Below, one piece after another: positions 56,311-64,000 of a stretch of 64,000 nucleotides of DNA. The first letter of the stretch is position 1. The number at the start of each line of letters is the position of its first letter. The notes below the pieces were generated by a model. The model was not told the DNA's origin and made no database searches. It saw nothing but the letters and a program-made list of their open reading frames with translations. The DNA comes from Flavobacteriales bacterium (GTDB lineage: Bacteria; Bacteroidota; Bacteroidia; Flavobacteriales; Flavobacteriaceae). The stretch is taken from the NCBI GenBank assembly GCA_011526365.1, contig WTIO01000059.1, positions 50,791 to 114,790 of the forward strand, read 5' to 3'. The position numbers and the translations under genes were made by a program.

Positions 56311-56943
56311 ATGAAAAATTACTGGTGTATGCTATTGCTCTTTTGCAGCGCCGTACAGGCCCAAACTTCTATGGAAGCCAAACAACTGTTGGACAGGGTG
56401 GCGGAAAAAATGAAAACCTACGACAATCTCAGTTTTGATTTTACCTATGCCCTGGTAAATCAGAAGGAAAATATCCGCCAAGAAACCAAAGGCGTTATTA
56501 CCGTAGCTGGTGAAAACTACAGGTTGGAGATTCCAGAGGCCATTCAAATTTTTGATGGACAACAACGCTATACCATAGTGCCAGAAAACGAAGAAGTCAC
56601 CATTAGTGGCGCCGATTCAGAAGACGAAATGGTGATCAATCCAACAGAATTGCTGTTCTTTTATCAAGAGGGCTACGATTATCATATGGACATCCAGCAA
56701 AACGTTTCGGGCCGTCAAATTCAATATGTAAAACTCATTCCCGCCAATCAGGAGGAACAAATGGCCTACTTACTTTTAGGAATAGACCGCAGTAATTTGT
56801 CCATTTATCGTTTAATTGAAATTGGAACCAACGGCACCCAAACTACCCTAACCGTTAAAAACTTTAGCACCAATCAAACACTAGCTTCAAATTTGTTTAC
56901 TTTCGATGCCGCAGACTACCCCGAATATTACATCAACAACTAA
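56311..56943 (+). CDS. lolA: LolA-like outer-membrane lipoprotein carrier
   Basis: Periplasmic chaperone that carries lipoproteins to the outer membrane. 210 residues. A signal peptide ends around residue 19 (AVQAQ). The mature part begins TSMEAKQLLDRVAEKMKTYDN, then LSFDFTYAL, and shows the half-barrel strands KGVITVAGENYRLEIP, QIFDGQQRYTIVPENEEVTI. This is the flavobacterial LolA-like form, diverged from E. coli LolA. Sits between ftsK and lptF/G; the next gene begins directly after its stop with no gap. Confidence 0.85.
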   Translation: MKNYWCMLLLFCSAVQAQTSMEAKQLLDRVAEKMKTYDNLSFDFTYALVNQKENIRQETKGVITVAGENYRLEIPEAIQIFDGQQRYTIVPENEEVTISGADSEDEMVINPTELLFFYQEGYDYHMDIQQNVSGRQIQYVKLIPANQEEQMAYLLLGIDRSNLSIYRLIEIGTNGTQTTLTVKNFSTNQTLASNLFTFDAADYPEYYINN

Positions 56944-58413
56944 ATGAAACGCATTGACCGGTATTTATTGAAAAGCTATTTGACACGATTGGTGGGAGTC
57001 TTTGCCATTTGTATGTTGATTTTTGTGGTACAAACCTTTTGGCTTTATGTGGATGAACTGGCAGGAAAAGGCTTGGATTTAAGTATCATCTTCCGCTTTT
57101 TAATGTATTACTCCCCAAAGCTGGTGCCCTTGGTATTGCCCCTTTCGGTACTATTAGCAGCACTAATGACTTACGGTACATTGGCGGAAAATTATGAGTT
57201 TGCAGCCATGAAATCGTCGGGTATTTCACTGTTTAGGGCCATGATTGCCCTGGTGTTTTTTCACATAGCCCTGGGAATAGGGAGTTTTTATTTTTCCAAT
57301 TATGTCATTCCCTATGGAGAAGTAAAATACTTTAACCTTAGAAAGAATCTAGCCAAACTAAAGCCCGCCTTAGCGATACGCGAAGGTATGTTTAACGATT
57401 TGGGCGACTATAATATCAAAGTCAACCGGAAATACGGGGATAATGAGCGTTTTTTAGAAGATGTTATTATACATGAAAAATCCCTCGACAAACGCAACAA
57501 CATTGTTATTAAGGCCAAACGAGGGGAACTAAAAAACGGCAGTTTCGAGTCTGTATTGCAATTGTTGCTGTTTGATGGCTACCGCTATGAAGAAGTGAAA
57601 CCGGACAAACCTCGTGATCAAGTCCGTTACCCCCACAACAAAGTGGCGTTTAAAGAGTACACCATGAATATCGACTTGTCACAGTTTAATAATGTGGATT
57701 TAGATGAGGAAAACTATACTTCTACCTACCGCATGCAACGCATTGTCCAGTTGAATAAAAGTATTGACACCCTAGAAACCAACTACAACGAAGAACGCAC
57801 CGTTTTTAGTGAAAACTTTTCTAAGGAAAGCTCCTTTAGTACGGTAAAGAGTTATAGCGCCAAACAAATACCTCCCGACAGTCTGCAAAAGGCTGATGTC
57901 CTTGATTTTGCAGCTACGGATGAAACTTGGCGCTATTTGGACATCGTAAAAAGTGGTATGGTGTACCTGCGGGGAGACATACGCGACTTGGAAAATAAAA
58001 AGCGCTTATTTTTTCTTAACCAAAAGCTGATCAACCTACACAAAATCACACGCGACGATAAATATGCGCTCATTTTTGCTTCATTGGTACTCTTTTTTAT
58101 TGGAGCCTCCTTGGGAGCCATCATTCGAAAGGGTGGCTTGGGGCTACCACTGGTATTGGCCATATTGATTTTTCTCACCTATCACTACATCGGTTTATTT
58201 GCCAAAAATGCCGCAGAAGACAATAGTATTGCCCCCACTTTAGCGAGTTGGTTGTCTACTCTCATTATGACGCCTTTTGCCCTTTACCTCACACGTCGAG
58301 CGACAGCTGACAAAGGCTTTTTTGATATTGACAGCTGGTTGTTGCCCCTCACCCAAGCCTACAAAAAAATTGTAGAAAAAACACCCTTAAAAAGATATGT
58401 CCGTAAAGTTTAA
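56944..58413 (+). CDS. LptF/LptG family lipopolysaccharide export permease
   Basis: 489 residues of the YjgP/YjgQ family, membrane part of the LPS transport ABC complex. Six helices: three near the N-terminus (about 12-120) and three near the C-terminus (about 378-450), with the long periplasmic beta-jellyroll between. Seen: MKRIDRYLLKSYLTRLVGVF, YYSPKLVPLVLPLSVLLA, LAENYEFAAMKSSGIS and FIGASLGAIIRKGGLGLPLV, all typical. The family needs two copies or a homodimer; only one lies in the window. Overlaps ribB by 17 bp, the longest overlap here. Confidence 0.92.
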   Translation: MKRIDRYLLKSYLTRLVGVFAICMLIFVVQTFWLYVDELAGKGLDLSIIFRFLMYYSPKLVPLVLPLSVLLAALMTYGTLAENYEFAAMKSSGISLFRAMIALVFFHIALGIGSFYFSNYVIPYGEVKYFNLRKNLAKLKPALAIREGMFNDLGDYNIKVNRKYGDNERFLEDVIIHEKSLDKRNNIVIKAKRGELKNGSFESVLQLLLFDGYRYEEVKPDKPRDQVRYPHNKVAFKEYTMNIDLSQFNNVDLDEENYTSTYRMQRIVQLNKSIDTLETNYNEERTVFSENFSKESSFSTVKSYSAKQIPPDSLQKADVLDFAATDETWRYLDIVKSGMVYLRGDIRDLENKKRLFFLNQKLINLHKITRDDKYALIFASLVLFFIGASLGAIIRKGGLGLPLVLAILIFLTYHYIGLFAKNAAEDNSIAPTLASWLSTLIMTPFALYLTRRATADKGFFDIDSWLLPLTQAYKKIVEKTPLKRYVRKV

Positions 58414-59524
58414 CACCATTCCCGAAGCCATAGCTGCCATTAAAAATGGTGAGGTTATTATTGTTGTGGATGATGAAAATAGAGAAAACGAAGGTGATTT
58501 TGTGGCTGCAGCAGAAAGCATTACTCCAGATGTTGTAAACTTTATGGCTACCCACGGGCGTGGACTCATTTGTACTCCCCTAACAGAAAGCCGCTGTACA
58601 CAACTACAACTCAATCGGATGGTACAACACAATACCGATCCTATGGAAACCGCTTTCACCGTTTCAGTGGATCTTAAAGGCAAAGGGGTAACCACAGGTA
58701 TTTCGGCACAGGATCGTTGTAAAACCATTCATGCCCTCACCGCAGGGGACACCCGTCCCAACGATTTGTCGCGGCCAGGGCACGTGTTCCCATTAATTGC
58801 AAAAGAAGGTGGTGTGCTTCGCAGAACAGGGCATACCGAAGCAGCCATAGACTTTGCGCGTTTGGCAGGAAAAAAACCCGCTGGTGTCATTGTGGAAATT
58901 ATGAATGAAGACGGGAGTATGGCCCGACTTCCAGATTTGATTAAGGTGGCAGAGAAATTTCAATTAAAACTAGTTTCCATTGAAGACCTCGTAGCCTACC
59001 GCATGCAACACGACAGTTTGATTGAGAAAAAAAATGATTTCAACATAAATACCATCTATGGCGATTTCCGCATGATTACCTTTCAGCAAACCACCAACCA
59101 ACAGGTGCATATTGCACTAGTAAAGGGAGGTTGGAAAGAAGATGAACCTATATTGGTACGCATCAATTCTACCCGTAATAACAACGACCTGCTGGGAGTT
59201 CTAACAGGCAGTAATTCCAATCATCTTGAAAAAGTGTGTCAACGTATCAATGAAGAAGGAAAAGGGGCCTTGTTATTTATCAACCAGCGACAACAAGCTG
59301 AAGATCTTTTAGCCCGAATTGAAGAACTCAAGCAACTGCAAGAAAAAGGCAACTTTAACAGCAGTCCTCCCCTGCGTATGGACATTCGGGATTTTGGAAT
59401 TGGAGCGCAAATACTCCACGAATTAAACATTAGTAAAATAAAAGTGATGAGCAATTCCAAACAATTGCCACGTGTAGGACTCACCGGTTATGGACTAGAG
59501 ATTTACAGTCACGAGCGCTATTAA
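58397..59524 (+). CDS. ribB: 3,4-dihydroxy-2-butanone 4-phosphate synthase with degenerate GTP cyclohydrolase II domain
   Basis: Riboflavin pathway. 375 residues. Residues 1-205 form an intact DHBP synthase: VVDDENRENEGDFVAAAE, FMATHGRGLICTPL, TGISAQDR, RPGHVFPL and RRTGHTEAAIDFARLAG. Residues 215-375 align with GTP cyclohydrolase II (GDFRM, DIRDFGIGAQIL, LTGYGLEI), but the zinc ligands are gone: the HSECLTGD position reads NSTRNNNDLLG (about 255-265) and the RCDCG position has no cysteines. GCHII activity is therefore unlikely, and a separate ribA should exist elsewhere. It converges on the TauE gene with no gap. Confidence 0.9.
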   Translation: MSVKFNTIPEAIAAIKNGEVIIVVDDENRENEGDFVAAAESITPDVVNFMATHGRGLICTPLTESRCTQLQLNRMVQHNTDPMETAFTVSVDLKGKGVTTGISAQDRCKTIHALTAGDTRPNDLSRPGHVFPLIAKEGGVLRRTGHTEAAIDFARLAGKKPAGVIVEIMNEDGSMARLPDLIKVAEKFQLKLVSIEDLVAYRMQHDSLIEKKNDFNINTIYGDFRMITFQQTTNQQVHIALVKGGWKEDEPILVRINSTRNNNDLLGVLTGSNSNHLEKVCQRINEEGKGALLFINQRQQAEDLLARIEELKQLQEKGNFNSSPPLRMDIRDFGIGAQILHELNISKIKVMSNSKQLPRVGLTGYGLEIYSHERY

Positions 59525-60283
59525 TTAACTGTCGAAAAACCAGAGCTTAACGGCCATAATGCTCACCATAACAAGCAGTACTATTTTAATAAACCCATCG
59601 CCCTTTTTCACCGAAAATCTGCTGGACCACCAGGCGCCAAAGCTGGTTCCAAAGGCCATTGTGAAACCTTTAACCCAATCTACTTTTCCGTAAAAGGCGA
59701 ACAGTAACAGTGCCGCTGTGGAGTAAATGGTTACCAAAGCTACTTTAGTTGCATTGGTGCGAACCAATGACATACGGTTCACCTGGTTTAAAAACACCAT
59801 AATCATTATACCAATACCGGCATTTATAAACCCTCCGTATATTCCAAGAAAGAAAAACCCAACCAAGGCAATACCTAGGTATTTCCCAGTAATCCGCTCC
59901 GGCAAGTTTTGGGCTTTAGTTTTGGGTTTTAAAACAATTAATGATACAATTACTAGCATCAATATGGCGAGGATGCGCTTAAAAACCCCCTCGTCTATAG
60001 CCACGGCAATCTGGGCACCAATAAGGGCCCCAAAAAGTGCCGCTATACCTAAATACATATTAAATGGGTAGGTGGATACCCCTTTGCTGCGGTAGCCCAT
60101 GGTTCCAAAAATAGACTGAATGACAATCATAATTCTGTTGGTTCCGTTGGCAACGTTTGGCGGTAAGCCTAAAAAAATAAGCACAGGCAATGTAAACAAA
60201 GAGCCGCCACCCGCAAGGGTATTCACGATTCCTGCAATAAAACCCACAGCAATCAGAATACCGTACTCCATATAAATATTCAT
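59525..60283 (-). CDS. TauE/SafE family sulfite exporter-like permease
   Basis: 252 residues, eight hydrophobic segments, the size and shape of TauE/SafE membrane proteins that export sulfite or organosulfur anions. Seen: GFIAGIVNTLAGGGSLFTLPVL (the family glycine-rich start, helix 1), GLPPNVANGTNRIMIV, then a second half repeat LGIYGGFINAGIGIMIMVFL. Substrate is not known. There may be a link to sulfonate metabolism through the sulfonolipid genes, but they are 30 kb away and this is speculative. Its start is only 68 bp before the promoter of tRNA-Ser on the other strand. Confidence 0.9.
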   Translation of the reverse strand: MNIYMEYGILIAVGFIAGIVNTLAGGGSLFTLPVLIFLGLPPNVANGTNRIMIVIQSIFGTMGYRSKGVSTYPFNMYLGIAALFGALIGAQIAVAIDEGVFKRILAILMLVIVSLIVLKPKTKAQNLPERITGKYLGIALVGFFFLGIYGGFINAGIGIMIMVFLNQVNRMSLVRTNATKVALVTIYSTAALLLFAFYGKVDWVKGFTMAFGTSFGAWWSSRFSVKKGDGFIKIVLLVMVSIMAVKLWFFDS

Positions 60284-60351
60284 GGTTTTAAAGATACAGT
60301 ATTCGGGAAAAGAATTACAAAATGGATGTTTTTTCGGTCAAAAAAACATCT

Positions 60352-60359
60352 TATATTTG
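60352..60359 (+). promoter_or_regulatory. Promoter -7 element of tRNA-Ser
   Basis: TATATTTG, a perfect TAnnTTTG, 9 bp before the first base of the tRNA. About 18 bp upstream lies a T-run (TTTTTT, 60329-60334) in place of TTTG. Confidence 0.55.
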
Positions 60360-60368
60360 CCATCGCAA

Positions 60369-60453
60369 GGAGAAATGGCAGAGTGGTCGAATGCGGCAGT
60401 CTTGAAAACTGTTGAGGGTCACACCTCCGGGGGTTCGAATCCCTCTTTCTCCG
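60369..60453 (+). tRNA. tRNA-Ser (anticodon UGA)
   Basis: 85 nt with acceptor stem GGAGAAA/TTTCTCC, discriminator G, anticodon loop CTTGAAA (anticodon TGA at 60403-60405), a long variable arm (GAGGGTCACACCTC) characteristic of serine tRNAs, and a T arm GGGGGTTCGAATCCCTC. CCA is not encoded. A read-through open frame over this region is meaningless. Confidence 0.97.
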
Positions 60454-60459
60454 CTTCTA

Positions 60460-60500
60460 AAACCCTATTTAGTTATAAAAATACTATCTAGGGTTTTTTT
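60460..60500 (+). terminator. Rho-independent terminator after tRNA-Ser
   Basis: AACCCTA (60461-60467) pairs with TAGGGTT (60489-60495) around an AT-rich 21-nt interior, followed by an unbroken run of seven T (60494-60500). Confidence 0.75.
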
Positions 60501-60571
60501 ATTGATGCTTGGTTTTCAATTTGATATTTCATTTATTTAAGCTACTTTTAGGATAACAAACCATAAACAAA

Positions 60572-60946
60572 ATGAAGACTAACATCACACTTAGCCTGGT
60601 AGGAGGCTTAAATATCCTGCAAGCAATTGCCTATAGTGTCTTTGCCTCATCAGCAGTCCCGATGATGTTTAATATTGGGGAAGAAGCTACGCAAGTTGCT
60701 ATGTTATTCCAGTACGCGATTACTCCAGCATTCTTTATGATAGGACTGTTATTGTTGATGTCAAGGAACTTTGAAGTTGGTGCTGCAAAAAAAATTCTAT
60801 TGGCTGTCATCATTGGCTATCTCCCTGTTTTTGCGTCATTTTATTTCATGATACAATCTGAGTTGACTACCATGGGTATTCAAGATTTTGCCATAGATAT
60901 AATCATGTTTGGCTTGGTGGTATTTACCTATATTAAGCCAAGATAA
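60572..60946 (+). CDS. Small four-helix membrane protein, unknown function
   Basis: 124 residues with four predicted membrane helices: ITLSLVGGLNILQAIAYSVF, then near residues 46-64 (QYAITPAFFMIGLLLLM), 75-93 (ILLAVIIGYLPVFASFYF) and 103-121 (FAIDIIMFGLVVFTYIK). I do not recognise a family; it resembles small DoxX/DUF-type membrane proteins only in layout. Sits 15 bp before the M3 peptidase and may be cotranscribed. Base composition is more AT-rich than the region before the tRNA. Confidence 0.7.
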   Translation: MKTNITLSLVGGLNILQAIAYSVFASSAVPMMFNIGEEATQVAMLFQYAITPAFFMIGLLLLMSRNFEVGAAKKILLAVIIGYLPVFASFYFMIQSELTTMGIQDFAIDIIMFGLVVFTYIKPR

Positions 60947-60961
60947 CTTATTTATCGACTA

Positions 60962-63067
60962 ATGAATAAATTAAAGTTTTTTAAACTGTTTTTGGTTGTA
61001 CTTCTTTTCATTGATTGTGATACATCAAACAATAATAACCCCCTACTTCAAGCTTGGGAGGGTGATTATGGTGGTGTACCGTATTTTGATAAAATGGATG
61101 AAAAGTATATAGAGCAAGCAATGGAAGTAGGAATGCAAGCTCATCTTGATGAAATTGATGCTATAGTAACTAATCCAGCTGCTCCATCATTTGAGAATAC
61201 TATTGAAGCCTTGGAAGCATCTGGAAAAATTTTAGACCGTGTTTATCCATACTACGGTATTTTTAGTTCCAACAACGCTACAGCTGCTTTTCGAAAAATA
61301 CAACAAGAATTAGCTCCAAAATTGTCAGCCTATAGTTCTAAAATATATCAAAATGAGGGCCTTTTTCAACGTATCAAAGCTGTATACGAAGCAACTCAGA
61401 AGACTCCTCTAAATGGAGAAGCGCAACGTATAACCAAATTATGGTATCAACAGTTTGAAATGAGTGGTGCTAACCTTAACGTAGATGAAAAAAAACGTTA
61501 TGCAGCAATAAATCAAGAGTTATCGAAACTATACACTAATTTTTCTAATAATGTTCTTCATGATGAAGAGTCTTTAACCACATTTATAGATAAGAATCAA
61601 TTGGGAGGATTATCTGAGGCTTTTATTCAAACTGCAGCAAAAAAAGCTACAGAAATGGGAAAAGATGGTTTATACGCCATTATCAATACTCGTTCATCAA
61701 TGGATCCATTTTTAACGTTTTCAACTGAACGGAAACTTCGCGAAAAAGTCTGGCGAAACTATTACTCTCGAGCTGATAATGATGATGAATATGACAACAA
61801 AAATATTATTGCAGCAATCCTAAAGCTTCGTAAAGAAAGGGTGGCCTTGATGGGTTACGATAATTTTGCACAATGGCGATTACAAGACCGTATGGCTAAA
61901 AATCCTGAAAATGCAATGAAACTTATGGAAGCTGTTTGGCCGTCAGCAATAAAACGTGTGAATGAAGAAGTAGCTATGATGCAGAAAATTGCATCAGCAG
62001 ATAATATAACTATAGCTCCTTGGGATTATCGCTTTTATGCAGAAAAAGTTCGTAAAGCCCAATATGATTTAGATTCCGAAGAAGTAAAGCAATATCTTCA
62101 ACTTGAAAAACTCAGGGAGGCCATGTTCTTTGTTGCCGAAAGTATTTTTGGATTCAAATTTATTCCTGTACCTCCAGGAAGTGTTCCTGTTTTTCAGGAG
62201 GACGTTGAGGTTTGGGAGGTTCGTGACCTAGCTACCGATGTATTTATTGGACTTTGGTATTTAGATCCTTTTGCTCGTGCTGGAAAACGATCTGGCGCAT
62301 GGGCTACCACCTATCGTAGTCATAGCAATATTAAAGGAAAGCAAACGGTATTAGCTTCAAATAATTCTAATTTTATTAAGCCAGCAAAAGGACAAGCTTT
62401 GCTGATTTCTTGGTCAGATGCAGAAACGTTTTTTCATGAATTTGGACATGCCCTTCACTATTTTTCTTCACAGGTAAAATACCCCTCTTCAAATGGTGCA
62501 GTTCGTGATTATGTAGAGTTTCAATCGCAGTTGTTAGAACGTTGGTTATATACTGATGAAGTTATAAATAACTTTTTAATCCATCACGAAACGGGAGAAC
62601 CTATTCCAACCGAATTAGTAAATAAAATAAAAAAAGCAGCAACGTTTAATCAAGGTTTTGACACAACTGAATATCTCGCCTCAGCATTAATAGACATGAA
62701 AATACATTTAACTGACCCGAATAATATTGATGTTGCAGCTTTTGAAAAAGAAACCCTAAATGCATTAAATATGCCAAAAGAACTACCCATGCGTCACCGT
62801 ACACCTCATTTTAGTCATGTGTTTTCAGGTGAAGGTTATGCTACAGCATATTATGGGTATATGTGGGCAGAAGTTCTTACCGCTGATGCAGCAGAAGCTT
62901 TTGCAGAAGCACCTGAAGGATTCTATGATAAAATTTTAGCAGAAAAGCTTGTTACTTATTTATTCCGTGCACAAAATACAATGGATCCTGAAGATGCCTA
63001 CAAAAAATTTAGAGGTCGAGATGCTAATATTGAAGCCTTACTTCGAGATAGAGGATTCATAAATTAA
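60962..63067 (+). CDS. M3 family peptidyl-dipeptidase (Dcp-like), lipoprotein
   Basis: 701 residues. The signal MNKLKFFKLFLVVLLFIDCD has a possible acylation Cys19, though an Asp just before the Cys is unusual for a lipobox. Zinc peptidase: HEFGH at 492-496 with the third ligand Glu519 in YVEFQSQ, the arrangement of the M3A family that includes Dcp, which removes C-terminal dipeptides. Seen earlier: FENTIEALEASGKILDRVYPYY, typical of M3 starts. C-terminal SGEGYATAYYGYMWAEVLTADA is a strong family motif. Coding sequence here is visibly AT-rich compared with the earlier genes. Confidence 0.93.
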   Translation: MNKLKFFKLFLVVLLFIDCDTSNNNNPLLQAWEGDYGGVPYFDKMDEKYIEQAMEVGMQAHLDEIDAIVTNPAAPSFENTIEALEASGKILDRVYPYYGIFSSNNATAAFRKIQQELAPKLSAYSSKIYQNEGLFQRIKAVYEATQKTPLNGEAQRITKLWYQQFEMSGANLNVDEKKRYAAINQELSKLYTNFSNNVLHDEESLTTFIDKNQLGGLSEAFIQTAAKKATEMGKDGLYAIINTRSSMDPFLTFSTERKLREKVWRNYYSRADNDDEYDNKNIIAAILKLRKERVALMGYDNFAQWRLQDRMAKNPENAMKLMEAVWPSAIKRVNEEVAMMQKIASADNITIAPWDYRFYAEKVRKAQYDLDSEEVKQYLQLEKLREAMFFVAESIFGFKFIPVPPGSVPVFQEDVEVWEVRDLATDVFIGLWYLDPFARAGKRSGAWATTYRSHSNIKGKQTVLASNNSNFIKPAKGQALLISWSDAETFFHEFGHALHYFSSQVKYPSSNGAVRDYVEFQSQLLERWLYTDEVINNFLIHHETGEPIPTELVNKIKKAATFNQGFDTTEYLASALIDMKIHLTDPNNIDVAAFEKETLNALNMPKELPMRHRTPHFSHVFSGEGYATAYYGYMWAEVLTADAAEAFAEAPEGFYDKILAEKLVTYLFRAQNTMDPEDAYKKFRGRDANIEALLRDRGFIN

Positions 63068-63192
63068 ATTTTTCCTTAAGCTTTTTTAGCCCTTTTTATT
63101 CGTGGTTTTTTTATTTCAAAAGCAAAAACTCGATATGTTGGAAACATTAAAAAATTAAAGTATATTTAAGCAACCATAAATTAATTCACTTT

Positions 63193-63723
63193 GTGAAACG
63201 TTCCTTAAAAGACTATTGGGAAATTATCAAATACAATTACGAACAAATTCGTTTTGCTGAAATAAAGTCAAGCGTAATTGTATCAGCCTACAGTTTACTT
63301 TTCACATTTGCTTACACAATAGATATTCTTGATGATGAAAATGTTTATTCTTTTGAACCATCATCAATTCTAGATTACATAGTTTATAGTCTATTAATTC
63401 CAACGACTTATTTCGTTATCCTCTCTTTTATTAATTGTGTACGTTGTTTCCTGCCTCGCTTAAGTAAGTCTTCATTAAATTCACCTTTATTTTTTGGTGA
63501 TGTTGCATTAGGCTACAAGGATTTTGAATCATACAGTAAGGAGCTTGAGGAGGTCATGGGGGAGGATGAAGTCTATAAACAACATATGTCACATATGGTA
63601 TATGCAACAGGAAAAATTGCGTTTACAAAATTCATGCATGTTAATAAAGCAATTAAAGCATTAATAAAAGCTGTAATCTTTTTTGGATTATTTATCGTTT
63701 GTAATTATTTGAATAATTTTTAA
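63193..63723 (+). CDS. Pycsar-effector-like membrane protein (PycTM/DUF5706 type), GTG start
   Basis: 176 residues from a GTG at 63193. Two N-terminal membrane helices (about 27-45 and 62-83), a charged middle and a C-terminal helix (about 155-172). The pattern FAEIKSSVIVSAYSLLF before helix 1, NSPLFFGDVALGYKDFESYSKELEE in the middle, and VYATGKIAFTKFMHVNKAIKALIKA before the last helix matches the Pycsar membrane effector family, which disrupts membranes after sensing cyclic pyrimidine nucleotides. No nucleotide cyclase is present nearby within the window, so it may be a lone member or belong to a system continuing past 64000. Family call is by eye. Confidence 0.5.
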   Translation: MKRSLKDYWEIIKYNYEQIRFAEIKSSVIVSAYSLLFTFAYTIDILDDENVYSFEPSSILDYIVYSLLIPTTYFVILSFINCVRCFLPRLSKSSLNSPLFFGDVALGYKDFESYSKELEEVMGEDEVYKQHMSHMVYATGKIAFTKFMHVNKAIKALIKAVIFFGLFIVCNYLNNF

Positions 63724-63749
63724 TCAGTCATAACAATAAACCATAAATC

Positions 63750-64000
63750 ATGAAAAATTTCCTTTTTATTTTTTCTCTATCCTGCCTCTTTTTTATTGTA
63801 GGATGTGAAAGCAAACAAGAAGTTAAAACATTTAATTATACAAGTACTTCTCAAGAAGCAAAAGCACTTATGGGTGAATTTTATAAAAATGTAGAAGAAC
63901 GAAAATGGTATTTAAATGAAAAACTAATGGATTCCATTTTAAACCTAGACCCAAATTTTAGTTTTGCACTAATTTGGAATGGTTTCGATGGTAAAGGAAG
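63750..64000 (+). CDS. Lipoprotein of unknown function, cut by window end
   Basis: Open from the ATG at 63750 to the end of the window, 83 residues visible. Signal MKNFLFIFSLSCLFFIVGC with lipobox IVGC (acylation Cys19). The mature part is helical and polar (EAKALMGEFYKNVEE), with LDPNFSFALIW, which resembles a tetratricopeptide repeat helix pair. I do not recognise the family. It lies 26 bp after the membrane-effector-like gene, on the same strand. Confidence 0.7.
   Translation, partial: MKNFLFIFSLSCLFFIVGCESKQEVKTFNYTSTSQEAKALMGEFYKNVEERKWYLNEKLMDSILNLDPNFSFALIWNGFDGKG

Noticed and set aside
60282-60491. A 69-codon reading frame across the tRNA region
   Set aside because: It runs through tRNA-Ser and its terminator and has no protein-like features.
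1-64000. CRISPR arrays, insertion sequences, transposases, phage genes
   Set aside because: No repeat-spacer series, no transposase or integrase motifs and no terminal inverted repeats were found on reading both strands.

Overview
The window looks like a piece of a marine-type Flavobacteriia (Bacteroidota) chromosome. The reasons are gldF and gldG gliding genes, a carboxypeptidase-regulatory/DUF5686 outer-membrane protein, the arginine cluster built around an acylornithine-type carbamoyltransferase, candidate sulfonolipid genes, almost no Shine-Dalgarno sequences, and repeated promoter -7 elements of the Bacteroidota form TAnnTTTG. Gene density is very high, with many 1-17 bp overlaps, and almost everything is chromosomal core. 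I saw no insertion sequence, prophage or CRISPR array.

Layout. 1-8.8 kb: a truncated prolyl oligopeptidase, an ABC-F ATPase, a thioredoxin-fold lipoprotein, a transaldolase-like aldolase, an SDR, the SRP RNA (minus strand, with a textbook promoter), glutaminyl cyclase, a thioesterase and glyA. 8.8-9.2 kb is a gene-poor gap with a probable gene remnant. 9.2-24.4 kb: clpB, smpB, a DUF5686 protein, pcm, two dehydrogenases, a DUF1015 protein, a YggS-type PLP protein, an exonuclease/GIY-YIG fusion, a potassium channel, miaA, purC and phoH. 24.5-31.2 kb: a SAM hydrolase-like protein, gldF-gldG, dnaN, and a minus-strand pair (cysteine-synthase-like plus serine-palmitoyltransferase-like) that I read as cysteate synthase and cysteate fatty acyltransferase for capnine-type sulfonolipids. 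31.2-41.9 kb: peptidases, threonine aldolase, prfB with its programmed frameshift, a HAD hydrolase, a DsbD-like protein and tilS.

42.0-50.9 kb is the most interesting block. It is a compact arginine operon (GNAT-argG-argC-proC-argD-argF'-argB-argE-argH) preceded by a 27-codon leader peptide that ends in a run of arginine codons. Two mutually exclusive hairpins follow the leader. This is the architecture of ribosome-mediated attenuation controlling arginine synthesis.

50.9-60.3 kb: lpd, nhaC, then ftsK-lolA-lptF/G-ribB, where the ribB GTP cyclohydrolase II half has lost its zinc ligands, and a TauE/SafE permease. A tRNA-Ser(UGA) lies at 60.37 kb. Beyond it the sequence becomes visibly more AT-rich and carries a small membrane protein, an M3 peptidase lipoprotein, a protein resembling Pycsar membrane effectors and a truncated lipoprotein. 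This stretch may be the start of an accessory region.
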